Part shown: piece after piece, positions 46,810 to 54,983 of the stretch
Numbering within the stretch: position 1 is the first letter of the stretch
Layout: every line of letters begins with the position of its first letter
Assembly: GCA_029975965.1 (NCBI GenBank)
Contig: JARKOV010000121.1
Coordinates: forward strand, 1-64,000
Length of the DNA stretch: 64,000 bases
Direction of reading: 5' to 3'
Origin: Anaerolinea sp.
GTDB lineage: Bacteria; Chloroflexota; Anaerolineae; Anaerolineales; Anaerolineaceae
Program-made: the position numbers and the translations under genes
Notes under the pieces: model-generated
The model's database searches: none
Seen by the model: the letters and a program-made list of their open reading frames with translations, nothing else
Told to the model about the DNA's origin: nothing

Positions 46810-48855
46810 ATGGGCGAGCAAGTCATCGATCTTTCAACGCGCGATTTGAGCCTGCAACTAACATCTCGTGACGGGCGACTGGCGCTGGTCAGGTGGCGCT
46901 CGGGCGACACCGTCTGGGCTGATGAAGGCATCGATCCCCCCTGGTTCGGAATCTGGGTCGATGGGGCGGCGATCGACAGCCGCAACCTGGCTCTGACCGA
47001 GACGGCGCTGGACGAGTCAGTCGGCGGGCTGCGCCATTTCACCGCGCGTTTGAGTGGCAGCGGGATCGAGGTCGAGCAACATATCCAGGTTTATGCCGAC
47101 ACCGCACTGGTGGAGTGCTGGCAAGTGTTGCGCAACACGGGTCGGCAGTCTTGCCGGGTGACGCGCGTCGATTCCATCTCGATTGACCTGCCGGCCGGGG
47201 GGCGAGAGTTGATGCATTACACCGGCGACTGGGGCAGCGAGTTTGAGCCCGTTCTCCGGTCGCTGCAAGGCGATATTCGCCTCGAATCGCGCACGGGGCG
47301 CTCCTCCAAAGGTCAGCATCCCTGGTTCGCCCTCTTCACCGACAAGCAGGGCGTGCTCTCGGGTTCGGTGGCCTGGTCGGGGAACTGGGTGTGGCGTTTC
47401 GAACCGCAGGACGGGGGTGGGGTGCGCCTGAGCGGCGGATTGAACGATTGGGAATTTTTTAAGGATCTTCGCCCCGGCGAAACGATGGACAGCCCGCCGG
47501 TGGTGCTGGTTTTAGGCCGGGACCTCAATGACGTATCGCAGCAGTATGCCCTCGCCGGGCGGCGTTTTTGGTACCCGCGGAATGCGCTCTCGGCCAGCCA
47601 GCCGGTGGAGTGGAATCACTGGTGGAGTTACGAAGACCAGGAGATCAACGAAGCGGTGTTCCTCAACAACGTCCGGGAGGCAGCTCGCCTGGGCATCGAG
47701 GTGTGCACGCTGGACGCGGGCTGGTTTGGTCCGAGCGAAAAGGGCAGCGAATGGTACCAGTACCGTGGCGACTGGCACCTGGTCAACGACGCCCGCTTTC
47801 CAGGTGGGATTCGCCGCCTGGCAGATGAAACCCACGCGCTGGGGATGAAGTTCGGCATCTGGTGCGAAATCGAAGGATTGGGCGTCAATGCGCAACTGGC
47901 CCTCGACCGCCCCGACTTCGTCGCCAGGCGCGACGGAGAGCGACTGGGGTATGTGTGCTTTGGCAACCCGGCGGTGCAGGAATGGGCTTACCAGACGCTG
48001 CGCCGCCTGATCGTAGAATACCGGGCAGACTGGATCAAGCTGGATTTCAACCTCGACCCGGGAGCCGGCTGCAACCGCACGGATCATGGGCACGGGGCCG
48101 GAGACGGTCTCTATGAGCACTACCGCGGTTACTACCGTACGCTGGAGCGGTTGCGGCGTGACTTCCCCGAGGTGGTGCTGGAAAACTGTTCGTCTGGCGG
48201 GCTGCGCATCGACCTGGGCATGTTGCGCCGCACCGATATGACTTTCTTGAGCGACCCGGACTGGCCGGTGCACGATCTGCAAATCTTCTGGGGCGCAAGC
48301 ACGATGCTCGCCCCAGATACCCTGTTGCATTGGAGCTTCTGCGAGTGGCGCAACGTCAACCCGCCCCCGCAGCAGAATTTCAACCCGCGCGACCCCAAGC
48401 TGACCCAGGCCCAACTGGATTACTACACGCGCATCTCGATGCTCGGGTTGTACGGCTTCTCTCAAAAGCTGCCCGACCTGCCGGCCTGGGTCTCGGAGCG
48501 GCTGGCTTTCCACACCGGCCTTTACAAGCAGGTTGTGCGGCGTTTTGTGCGTGAAGCCGATCTCTTCCGCCTGACCGGTCAGCCGCGCCGCGACGGCAGC
48601 GGAGACCGCTGGTGCGCCTTCCAGTACAGCCTGCCGGGTCAGGACGAACACCTCTTGTTCGTCTTCCGCATGCCCGGCGCAGAAAAAGAGCGCTGGGTGC
48701 ACCTGGAGGGCTTGCAGGCAGACCGCGCCTATCAAGTGGAGGGTTTCGAGGGAGAATATGGCGGGCAATATTCCGGAAGCCAATTGATGGAGCAGGGCAT
48801 TTGCTTCGCGGATCTGCTCGAAGAAGGTTCCGCATTGCTGCGCATCGGCGCGTGA
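46810..48855 (+). CDS. Alpha-galactosidase, GH36
   Basis: A 681-residue GH36 enzyme with N-terminal beta-supersandwich (1-260), TIM barrel and C-terminal beta domain. Nucleophile D412 lies in WIKLDFN and the acid/base D482 in FLSDPDW; ENCSSGGLRIDLG between them is the family signature. It splits alpha-1,6-galactosides such as melibiose, raffinose or galactomannan fragments. No signal peptide, so it acts after import. It starts 28 bases after the GntR gene behind AAGGAGACAATCGAC, so it is co-transcribed with the regulator. Confidence 0.93.
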   Translation: MGEQVIDLSTRDLSLQLTSRDGRLALVRWRSGDTVWADEGIDPPWFGIWVDGAAIDSRNLALTETALDESVGGLRHFTARLSGSGIEVEQHIQVYADTALVECWQVLRNTGRQSCRVTRVDSISIDLPAGGRELMHYTGDWGSEFEPVLRSLQGDIRLESRTGRSSKGQHPWFALFTDKQGVLSGSVAWSGNWVWRFEPQDGGGVRLSGGLNDWEFFKDLRPGETMDSPPVVLVLGRDLNDVSQQYALAGRRFWYPRNALSASQPVEWNHWWSYEDQEINEAVFLNNVREAARLGIEVCTLDAGWFGPSEKGSEWYQYRGDWHLVNDARFPGGIRRLADETHALGMKFGIWCEIEGLGVNAQLALDRPDFVARRDGERLGYVCFGNPAVQEWAYQTLRRLIVEYRADWIKLDFNLDPGAGCNRTDHGHGAGDGLYEHYRGYYRTLERLRRDFPEVVLENCSSGGLRIDLGMLRRTDMTFLSDPDWPVHDLQIFWGASTMLAPDTLLHWSFCEWRNVNPPPQQNFNPRDPKLTQAQLDYYTRISMLGLYGFSQKLPDLPAWVSERLAFHTGLYKQVVRRFVREADLFRLTGQPRRDGSGDRWCAFQYSLPGQDEHLLFVFRMPGAEKERWVHLEGLQADRAYQVEGFEGEYGGQYSGSQLMEQGICFADLLEEGSALLRIGA

Positions 48856-48886
48856 AGAGTGTGGTTTGCTGTGAATGGAGGCAAAA

Positions 48887-49750
48887 ATGGATGAGATCCG
48901 GCACGTCCTGGCTGTTCAAGATGAATTGGGGGAAGGTCCGCTGTGGGATCCTGACGAGCAGGTGCTGTACTGGGTGGACATCGAAAGGAAGTTGTATCAC
49001 CGCCTGCGCCCGAGCGATGGCGCTCACGAGGTGGTGGAAGTCGGCGAGAAGGTGGGTGTGCTGGCCCTTCGCCAAGCGGGTGGAATGGTCATGGCGACCG
49101 ACTTTGGCTTTGCCTTTTGGGACGCTCAGGAGCGCAAGCTCCAGCGCATTGCCGACCCGGAAGCCGATAAACCCCAGTCGCGCTTCAATGACGGCGCGGT
49201 GGACCGGCGCGGGCGATTTTGGGCCGGCACACTCGGCGACGATTATAAAAACAGCCTGTACCGGCTTGACCCAGACCTATCGCTCCGGCGCATGGAGACC
49301 GGGATCGATGTGTCCAATGGCATCGGTTGGAGCCTGGACAACCGGGTGATGTACTTCACCGATTCCTCACCCTGCGTGATTTACGCTTACGACTATGACC
49401 TGGCGACCGGCAACATTGCCAACCGGCGGGTTTTCGTCGACAGCTCGGACCGGCCGGGTGTGCATGATGGTTTGACAGTGGACAGCCAGGGTTTTGTGTG
49501 GAGCGCCCGCTGGGACGGCTGGTGCGTGGAACGCTACGATCCAGACGGCAAGCTGGAGCGCACTTTGCGCCTGCCGGTGCAGCGCCCAACCAGCGTGATG
49601 TTCGGCGGGGCGAACCTGGACGAGTTGTACATCACCTCGGCGCGCATGGAGTTGAGCGAGGCCGAGCTGGCCCAGGCACCCCTCTCCGGCGACCTGTTCT
49701 GCGCGTATGTGGGTGTGAAAGGGCTGCCCGAACCGAAATTCGCCGGGTGA
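48887..49750 (+). CDS. SMP-30/gluconolactonase family lactonase
   Basis: A 287-residue six-bladed beta-propeller of the SMP-30 family, which opens aldono-lactones with a divalent metal. Ligand positions are present: GEGPLWDP (Glu), SRFNDGAVDRRGRFWAGT (Asn), DVSNGIGWS (Asn) and VHDGLTVDSQGFVW (Asp). I chose the ATG at 48887, which has GGAGG six bases upstream; an earlier in-frame ATG (48875) has none. It follows the alpha-galactosidase in the same operon and fits hydrolysis of galactono- or a related lactone made by a dehydrogenase nearby. Confidence 0.9.
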   Translation: MDEIRHVLAVQDELGEGPLWDPDEQVLYWVDIERKLYHRLRPSDGAHEVVEVGEKVGVLALRQAGGMVMATDFGFAFWDAQERKLQRIADPEADKPQSRFNDGAVDRRGRFWAGTLGDDYKNSLYRLDPDLSLRRMETGIDVSNGIGWSLDNRVMYFTDSSPCVIYAYDYDLATGNIANRRVFVDSSDRPGVHDGLTVDSQGFVWSARWDGWCVERYDPDGKLERTLRLPVQRPTSVMFGGANLDELYITSARMELSEAELAQAPLSGDLFCAYVGVKGLPEPKFAG

Positions 49751-49765
49751 TTGGACCGGGTGGAG

Positions 49766-50575
49766 CTATTCTACCCAGTAATAGATCGGGTAATCTTGCT
49801 GGGGGATGTAGCCGAGTTTTTCCGCCAGGTTGCTGGAGGCTTCATTGTCCCAGAAGCATTCCCAGTTCGGATGTTTGCCGCGTTCCAGGCTGGCCTCGAT
49901 GAAGGCGCACGCCGCCAGGAAGCCCAATCCCCGCCGGCGATATGGCTCGGCGGTGAAGATGTCGATTTCGTATCCCCGGCTGGAGGCGTAGACCGCGGTG
50001 CACTGGCTGGCGACCTGCTCTCCGTCAAGAATCAAAATGCCCAGCCCGCCGGCGAGAAAAGCCTCGGTCGATGCCCAGGTGGGTGGAATCTCGCCGGCAT
50101 AACGGCTTCCGCTTTCATTTAACAGCTCCCGGTCGATCAGGCTCAGGCGCATCCCAGCCGGGATGCACTCACGCCAGCCGGTATGCCGCTCAAAGCGCTC
50201 CCGGCTGAATTGAAACTGGCGGCGGAAGATGGGATAAAACTGCCTGCCCTGTAAAATCACCTGCATTGCCGGTTCCCAGGCTGGGGGATAAGGATAGAGA
50301 ATGAAACCCCGCTCCTCTTGCCTTTTCGATTCTGCGACGAAGACCTCATGGAGGGTGCGCCGGATATCCGCCAGCATCTCAATTTCTGGCGGGTCGCCTG
50401 CCAGAAAATAGTAGCCGGAGGAGGTCCAGATCATCGCCAGGCGGGGATCTTTAGGCTGGTCGACGAAGACGCGCCCGGGGTTCATCCCCTCGAGAATGGC
50501 GCCGGGGAGGAGGCAATGCAGCCCCGCGAACAGGGACGCGGCGCGATGAAATTCGGTGATGGCCAGTTCATGCAT
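49766..50575 (-). CDS. GNAT-family N-acetyltransferase
   Basis: A 269-residue protein. The C-terminal half holds the acetyl-CoA-binding GNAT fold, with YRRRGLGFLAACAFIEASL as motif A (R/Q-x-x-G-x-G/A) and the WDNEASSNLAEKLGY region as motif B. The N-terminal 120 residues resemble the GNAT_acetyltran/zwittermicin-type arrangement (FVDQPKDPRLAMIWTSSGYYFLAGD). Substrate unknown. It converges with the lactonase gene and is not obviously tied to the sugar genes. Confidence 0.83.
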   Translation of the reverse strand: MHELAITEFHRAASLFAGLHCLLPGAILEGMNPGRVFVDQPKDPRLAMIWTSSGYYFLAGDPPEIEMLADIRRTLHEVFVAESKRQEERGFILYPYPPAWEPAMQVILQGRQFYPIFRRQFQFSRERFERHTGWRECIPAGMRLSLIDRELLNESGSRYAGEIPPTWASTEAFLAGGLGILILDGEQVASQCTAVYASSRGYEIDIFTAEPYRRRGLGFLAACAFIEASLERGKHPNWECFWDNEASSNLAEKLGYIPQQDYPIYYWVE

Positions 50576-50613
50576 GGGTGCTTCCTAGATAGTCGATCTG
50601 GGTTGGACAAGGG

Positions 50614-50874
50614 CTATTCGACCAGTTTCCCAATCACCTGAACGCAGGGGCGGGTAAACACATCCGCCTGGTGGGGCGCGTCGGGCAGCTCGGAGGTCAG
50701 GTCGAGACCAGCATAGTGCAGGCGCTCGTGCAGCTCTGGTCGCCAGCGCGGGCAGTCGGTCACATCGTAGACGATGCCATCGAAGGCGACCCATTTACGC
50801 GCGCCGCGCTCCCCGTTGTGGCGGCGCAGCTCGAGCGGGGTGACGGTGCGATCGGGGATGCTCACGCAGATCAT
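50614..50874 (-). CDS. Small cytochrome b5-like heme-binding protein
   Basis: An 86-residue protein resembling a minimal cytochrome b5/progesterone-receptor-like domain. LELRRHNGERGARKWVAFDGIVYDVTDCPRW is the typical opening; the first heme ligand would be H59 or H63 (LHERLHYAGLDLT) replacing the classic HPGG, and the second H72 nearby (APHQADVF). It would be a soluble cytoplasmic electron carrier or heme/sterol-like binder. The ATG at 50874 has no good ribosome-binding site; GTG at 50865 is an alternative. Confidence 0.75.
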   Translation of the reverse strand: MICVSIPDRTVTPLELRRHNGERGARKWVAFDGIVYDVTDCPRWRPELHERLHYAGLDLTSELPDAPHQADVFTRPCVQVIGKLVE

Positions 50875-51008
50875 TATAATGTCGAATGCCGAGCGATGAA
50901 TGTTCAAATGTGGTTGTCGATGTAGATTGGTGATGGAGGATTGTTGGAAGGCTATTTACGAACGGCTGAGTTTTTCCGAATTGTGCACCGCTCGATCAGG
51001 CCTACAAC

Positions 51009-51014
51009 TATAAT
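51009..51014 (+). promoter_or_regulatory. Possible -10 box before the GH31 gene
   Basis: TATAAT, an exact -10 box, 111 bases before the GH31 start. I could not find a matching -35 box at the right distance, so support is weak. Confidence 0.3.
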
Positions 51015-51124
51015 TATGTTATCAAGATGCCCTGTGGGACGCGGAAATTTACCATCCGCGGTGTGGATGGAAACGTGTCAGGCTTTTCGAAAGGGCATAA
51101 ATCCGCAAAAGGAGATCCAAAGAA

Positions 51125-53443
51125 ATGAAATTCACCGATGGATACTGGCAGATCCGGTCGGGCGTCACGGCACACTGGCCGGCACAGGTTCACGAAGTAG
51201 AGGTTGAGACCGACGCGCTGACCGTCTACGCCCCGACCAAACGCCTCAGCCACCGCGGCGACACGCTCAACCTGCCGTTGCTGACCGTGCGATTTTCTTC
51301 ACCCATGCCCAACGTGATCCGGGTCAGGCTGACCCACCACACAGGCGTTCGCCCGCTCAACCCCGTGTTTGAGCTCAAGGCGCAGCCGGCTCACCCGGTG
51401 ACGGTCACCGACGATGACCACGCGGCCATGCTCACCAGCGGCGCGCTCTCTGTGTGCGTCGATAAAGTGGGCGGCTGGAAGGTCGAGTTCAGGGACGGCG
51501 AGCGGGTGATCACCTCCAGCGGCTGGCGCGGCATGGGCATCATGGATACGCCGGAGGGTCGCTTTATCACCGAACAGCTCAACCTGGGCGTCGGCGAGTG
51601 CGTCTATGGCCTGGGCGAACGGTTCACCGCCTTCGTCAAGAATGGGCAGGTGGTCGACTTGTGGAATGAGGACGGCGGCACGGCGAGCGAGCAAACCTAC
51701 AAGAATATTCCCTTTTACCTGACCAACCGTGGCTACGGCGTCTTCATCAACCACCCCGAAAAGGTCTCGCTGGAAGTGGCCTCCGAGAAGGTGGAGCGGG
51801 TGCAGTTCAGCGTGCCCGGTGAATCGCTGGAGTATTTCCTGATCTACGGTCCGACGCCCAAAGAGGTGCTGGAGCGTTACACGGCGCTGACCGGTCGCCC
51901 GGCGCTGCCGCCGGCCTGGTCGTTCGGGCTGTGGCTGACCACGTCCTTCACCACCGATTACGACGAGCAGACGGTCAACGGCTTCATCCAGGGCATGGCC
52001 GAGCGTGACCTGCCGCTGCATGTCTTCCACTACGACTGCTTCTGGATGAAGGAATTTCATTGGGTCAACTTTGAGTGGGATAAGCGCGTGTTCCCCGACC
52101 CGGTCGGCATGCTGAAGCGCCTGAAGGAGCGCGGCTTGCGCATCTGCGTGTGGATCAACCCCTACGTGGCGCAGCGCTCTGCCATGTTCGACGAGGGCAT
52201 GCGCCAGGGTTACCTGCTCAAACGACCCAACGGTGACGTGTGGCAATGGGATATGTGGCAGGCGGGCATGGGGCTGGTGGATTTCACCAACCCGGAGGCC
52301 TGCCGCTGGTATGCGGGCAAGCTGCGCGCTCTGCTCGAGATGGGCGTGGACTGCTTTAAAACCGACTTCGGCGAGCGCATCCCCACCGACGTGGTGTATT
52401 TCGACGGCTCGGACCCGCTCAAGATGCACAATTACTATTCCTACCTCTACAACAAAACCGTGTTCGAGGTGCTGGAAGAGGTGCGCGGCAAAGGCGAGGC
52501 GGCGGTATTTGCCCGTTCCGCCACCACCGGAGGGCAGCAGTTCCCGGTGCATTGGGGCGGTGACAGCACCGCCACGTTCGAGTCGATGGCGGAGAGCCTG
52601 CGCGGCGGGCTTTCGCTGTGCCTGTCGGGTTTCAGCTTCTGGAGCCACGACATGGGGGGCTTCGAGCAGACCGCTTCTGCCGATGTGTACAAACGCTGGT
52701 GCGCCTTCGGCTTGCTCTCGTCGCACAGCCGGCTGCACGGCAGCAGCTCGTACCGCGTGCCCTGGTTGTTCGACGACGAAGCGGTGGATGTGCTGCGCTT
52801 CTTCACCCGGCTCAAGTGCCGGCTGATGCCTTACCTGTTCGAAGCCGCCTGCACTTCGCACCACACCGGGGTTCCGGTGATGCGCGCCATGCCGCTCGAG
52901 TTTCCCGGCGACCCGGCGTGCGACACCCTCGACCGCCAGTACATGCTCGGCGACAGCCTGCTCGTCGCGCCGGTCTTTACCCAGGATGGTTGGGTGGATT
53001 ACTACCTGCCTGCCGGGCGGTGGACGCACTTCACCAGCGGAAAGGTGGTCGAGGGCGGGCGCTGGCAGCGCGAGCAGCACGACTTTCTCAGCCTGCCGCT
53101 GATGGCGCGCCCCAATTCGGTCATCGCGGTGGGGGACAATGAGCTCAAACCCGACTATGATTACGCTGTTGGCACCACGCTGCACGTCTTCGAGCTGGAA
53201 GAGGGCGCGAGCATCACCACCCGCGTGCCCACCGTGAAGGGGGAGACGGCCTTTACCTCCACGACCAGCCGTTCCGGCAACCAGGTCGTCGTGCGGGTGA
53301 AGGGCAACGCGAGCGGTTGGAGCGTCTTGCTGCGGGGGGTGGACGTTGTCGACGGGGTGCAAGGTGGGGTAGCGCGCAAAGAGGCTTTGGGCATGCGGAT
53401 TGTTCCGGCGGCGGGGGCGGCCGAGCTGAAGGTAGATTTGTAA
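51125..53443 (+). CDS. yicI: Alpha-xylosidase, GH31 (YicI-like)
   Basis: A 772-residue GH31 enzyme, same size and plan as E. coli YicI (772 residues): N-terminal beta domain, TIM barrel (about 260-590) and C-terminal beta domains. Nucleophile D414 is in CFKTDFGE and acid/base D480 in HWGGDS, corresponding to YicI D416 and D482. C305-F306 (HYDCFW) matches the Cys-Phe pair that gives YicI its preference for xylose over glucose. It removes alpha-linked xylose, for example from xyloglucan oligosaccharides such as isoprimeverose, in the cytoplasm. The start follows AAAAGGAGATCCAAAG. Confidence 0.93.
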   Translation: MKFTDGYWQIRSGVTAHWPAQVHEVEVETDALTVYAPTKRLSHRGDTLNLPLLTVRFSSPMPNVIRVRLTHHTGVRPLNPVFELKAQPAHPVTVTDDDHAAMLTSGALSVCVDKVGGWKVEFRDGERVITSSGWRGMGIMDTPEGRFITEQLNLGVGECVYGLGERFTAFVKNGQVVDLWNEDGGTASEQTYKNIPFYLTNRGYGVFINHPEKVSLEVASEKVERVQFSVPGESLEYFLIYGPTPKEVLERYTALTGRPALPPAWSFGLWLTTSFTTDYDEQTVNGFIQGMAERDLPLHVFHYDCFWMKEFHWVNFEWDKRVFPDPVGMLKRLKERGLRICVWINPYVAQRSAMFDEGMRQGYLLKRPNGDVWQWDMWQAGMGLVDFTNPEACRWYAGKLRALLEMGVDCFKTDFGERIPTDVVYFDGSDPLKMHNYYSYLYNKTVFEVLEEVRGKGEAAVFARSATTGGQQFPVHWGGDSTATFESMAESLRGGLSLCLSGFSFWSHDMGGFEQTASADVYKRWCAFGLLSSHSRLHGSSSYRVPWLFDDEAVDVLRFFTRLKCRLMPYLFEAACTSHHTGVPVMRAMPLEFPGDPACDTLDRQYMLGDSLLVAPVFTQDGWVDYYLPAGRWTHFTSGKVVEGGRWQREQHDFLSLPLMARPNSVIAVGDNELKPDYDYAVGTTLHVFELEEGASITTRVPTVKGETAFTSTTSRSGNQVVVRVKGNASGWSVLLRGVDVVDGVQGGVARKEALGMRIVPAAGAAELKVDL

Positions 53444-53467
53444 ACGTTAACCAGGTTGGCAAAACCG

Positions 53468-53497
53468 TTGTGGGGGCGCTTCGCGAAGCGCCCCACA
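53468..53497. terminator. Bidirectional terminator-like hairpin
   Basis: A long near-perfect palindrome, GTGGGGGCGCTTCGCG paired with CGAAGCGCCCCAC, centred between the convergent GH31 and galactonate dehydratase genes. No U-tract follows on either side. It probably ends or protects both transcripts. Confidence 0.65.
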
Positions 53498-53525
53498 CCT
53501 ATTAATTTAAATCCGTGAATCGGAT

Positions 53526-54632
53526 TTACCAGTCCACCACCGAGTTGTCGTCGGGGTGGTATGACATCGGGTTGGTCCAATCGTGCCCGATTTTATCCGC
53601 CATGGCTTCCTCATCCAGCTCGATGCCCAGGCCGGGTGCGGTGGGCAGGTCGATGCAGCCGTCTTTGACCACGAAGGGCTCTTTCAGATAACCTTCGCCC
53701 AACGAGACCTGCTCCTGCGCCAGGAAGTTGGGGATGGTGGCGTCGAGCTGCAGGCAGGCCGCCAGCGAGATGGGTCCAAGCGGATTGTGTGGCGCGACCG
53801 CGGCGTAGTAGGCTTCAGCCATCCCGGCGATGATGTGCACCTCGTGGATGCCGCCCGCGTGGCACAGGTCGGGCTGCAGGATCGAGGCGGCGTGCTTTTC
53901 GAGGATTTCGCGGAAACCCCACTTGGTGAAGATGCGCTCACCCGCCGCGATGGGCAGGTGGGTGCTGCGCGCGATCTCGGCCAGCACGTCCACGTTCTGG
54001 CACTGCACCGGCTCCTCGATGAACATGGGCTGGTAGGGTTCCAGCGCCTTAATCAGCACTTTGGCGGTTTGCGGCGGGATCGCGCCGTGGAAGTCGATGG
54101 CGATGTCCACTTCCGGTCCGCCAGCTTCGCGCAAAGCGGCATAATTCTCCACCGCCCGGTCGACAAAGCCCTTCGTCTCGATGATGCGCGCCGGGCGCCC
54201 GCCCGCGATGCCGGTTTTAAAAGCGTTAAAACCCTTGCCCGCCCATTCCTTGATCATGGCCGGGTTGTTGCCGGCATGTTTATAAACGCGGATGCGCTCG
54301 CGGGTGGGACCGCCGAACAATTTGTACACCGGTAGCCCATAATATTTTCCGGTCAGGTCCCACAACGCCTGCTCGACGCCGCTCAGGGCGCTGGTGAGGA
54401 TCGGCCCGCCGCGGTAAAATGCGTGGCGGTACATGGCCTGCCAGTGGTGAATCACTTTGGTGGGGTCTTGCCCGACCAGGTAGGGCTCCAGCTCGCCGAC
54501 CGCCTGGGCGCAGGTCAAGGCGCGCCCCTCGGTGATCGGCTCGCCCAACCCGACCAGTCCCTCGTCGGTGTGGATTTTCAAGAACAGCCAGCGCGGTTTA
54601 ACGAGAAAGGTCTCCAGCTTGGTAATTTCCAT
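53526..54632 (-). CDS. dgoD: D-galactonate dehydratase (DgoD-like)
   Basis: A 368-residue enolase-superfamily enzyme closely matching E. coli galactonate dehydratase along its whole length (MEITKLETFLVKPRWLFLKI at the start; PDDNSVVDW at the end). Metal ligands D180 (DFHG), E206 (FIEEP), E232 (AAGER); catalytic H182 and H282 (APHNPLGP) fit DgoD H185 and H285. It converts D-galactonate to 2-keto-3-deoxy-D-galactonate and water. I chose the ATG at 54632, equal to the E. coli start; the frame runs on 46 codons upstream. It is divergent from the Gfo/Idh gene. Confidence 0.9.
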   Translation of the reverse strand: MEITKLETFLVKPRWLFLKIHTDEGLVGLGEPITEGRALTCAQAVGELEPYLVGQDPTKVIHHWQAMYRHAFYRGGPILTSALSGVEQALWDLTGKYYGLPVYKLFGGPTRERIRVYKHAGNNPAMIKEWAGKGFNAFKTGIAGGRPARIIETKGFVDRAVENYAALREAGGPEVDIAIDFHGAIPPQTAKVLIKALEPYQPMFIEEPVQCQNVDVLAEIARSTHLPIAAGERIFTKWGFREILEKHAASILQPDLCHAGGIHEVHIIAGMAEAYYAAVAPHNPLGPISLAACLQLDATIPNFLAQEQVSLGEGYLKEPFVVKDGCIDLPTAPGLGIELDEEAMADKIGHDWTNPMSYHPDDNSVVDW

Positions 54633-54983
54633 GGGGCACTCCGGTGAAGTGATAGGTTGGATCGGGTTAAGTGTAGCGCGAAATCCGAAACGCGGGCGGG
54701 CATCCGCAGCCAGGCGCCGGTATGAATTCTCCTCCGCCGCTGATAACTGGTGGAAACAGGGTCTACTCAAAGTCGCTTGACAAACGAACCGAAGATGGAA
54801 AAGGTGTCAGATTGCGGATCACTTCCTGCCTGTGCTAAACTATTTTGTAAGTTGTCGAATGTAATTGGAAATTCAATGTCATTTTGAAGGAGCACAGCGG
54901 CTGAAGAGTGACACGGCGTTATCAATTTCATTCGACGATCCAGGCAGTTGTTTGCTATCCGTTCGTTTCCAAAGGAGGTGCGC
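54633..54983. other. Divergent intergenic region
   Basis: 351 bases between the divergent galactonate dehydratase and Gfo/Idh genes. The part 54830-54890 is A/T-rich and contains ATTGGAAATTCAAT, a partial palindrome that could be a regulator site. I cannot draw a convincing promoter on either strand. Confidence 0.4.

Noticed and set aside
51299..53362. A 687-codon open frame on the minus strand opposite the GH31 gene
   Set aside because: It is a high-GC shadow of the alpha-xylosidase frame. Its translation is rich in H, R, Q and P, without recognisable motifs.
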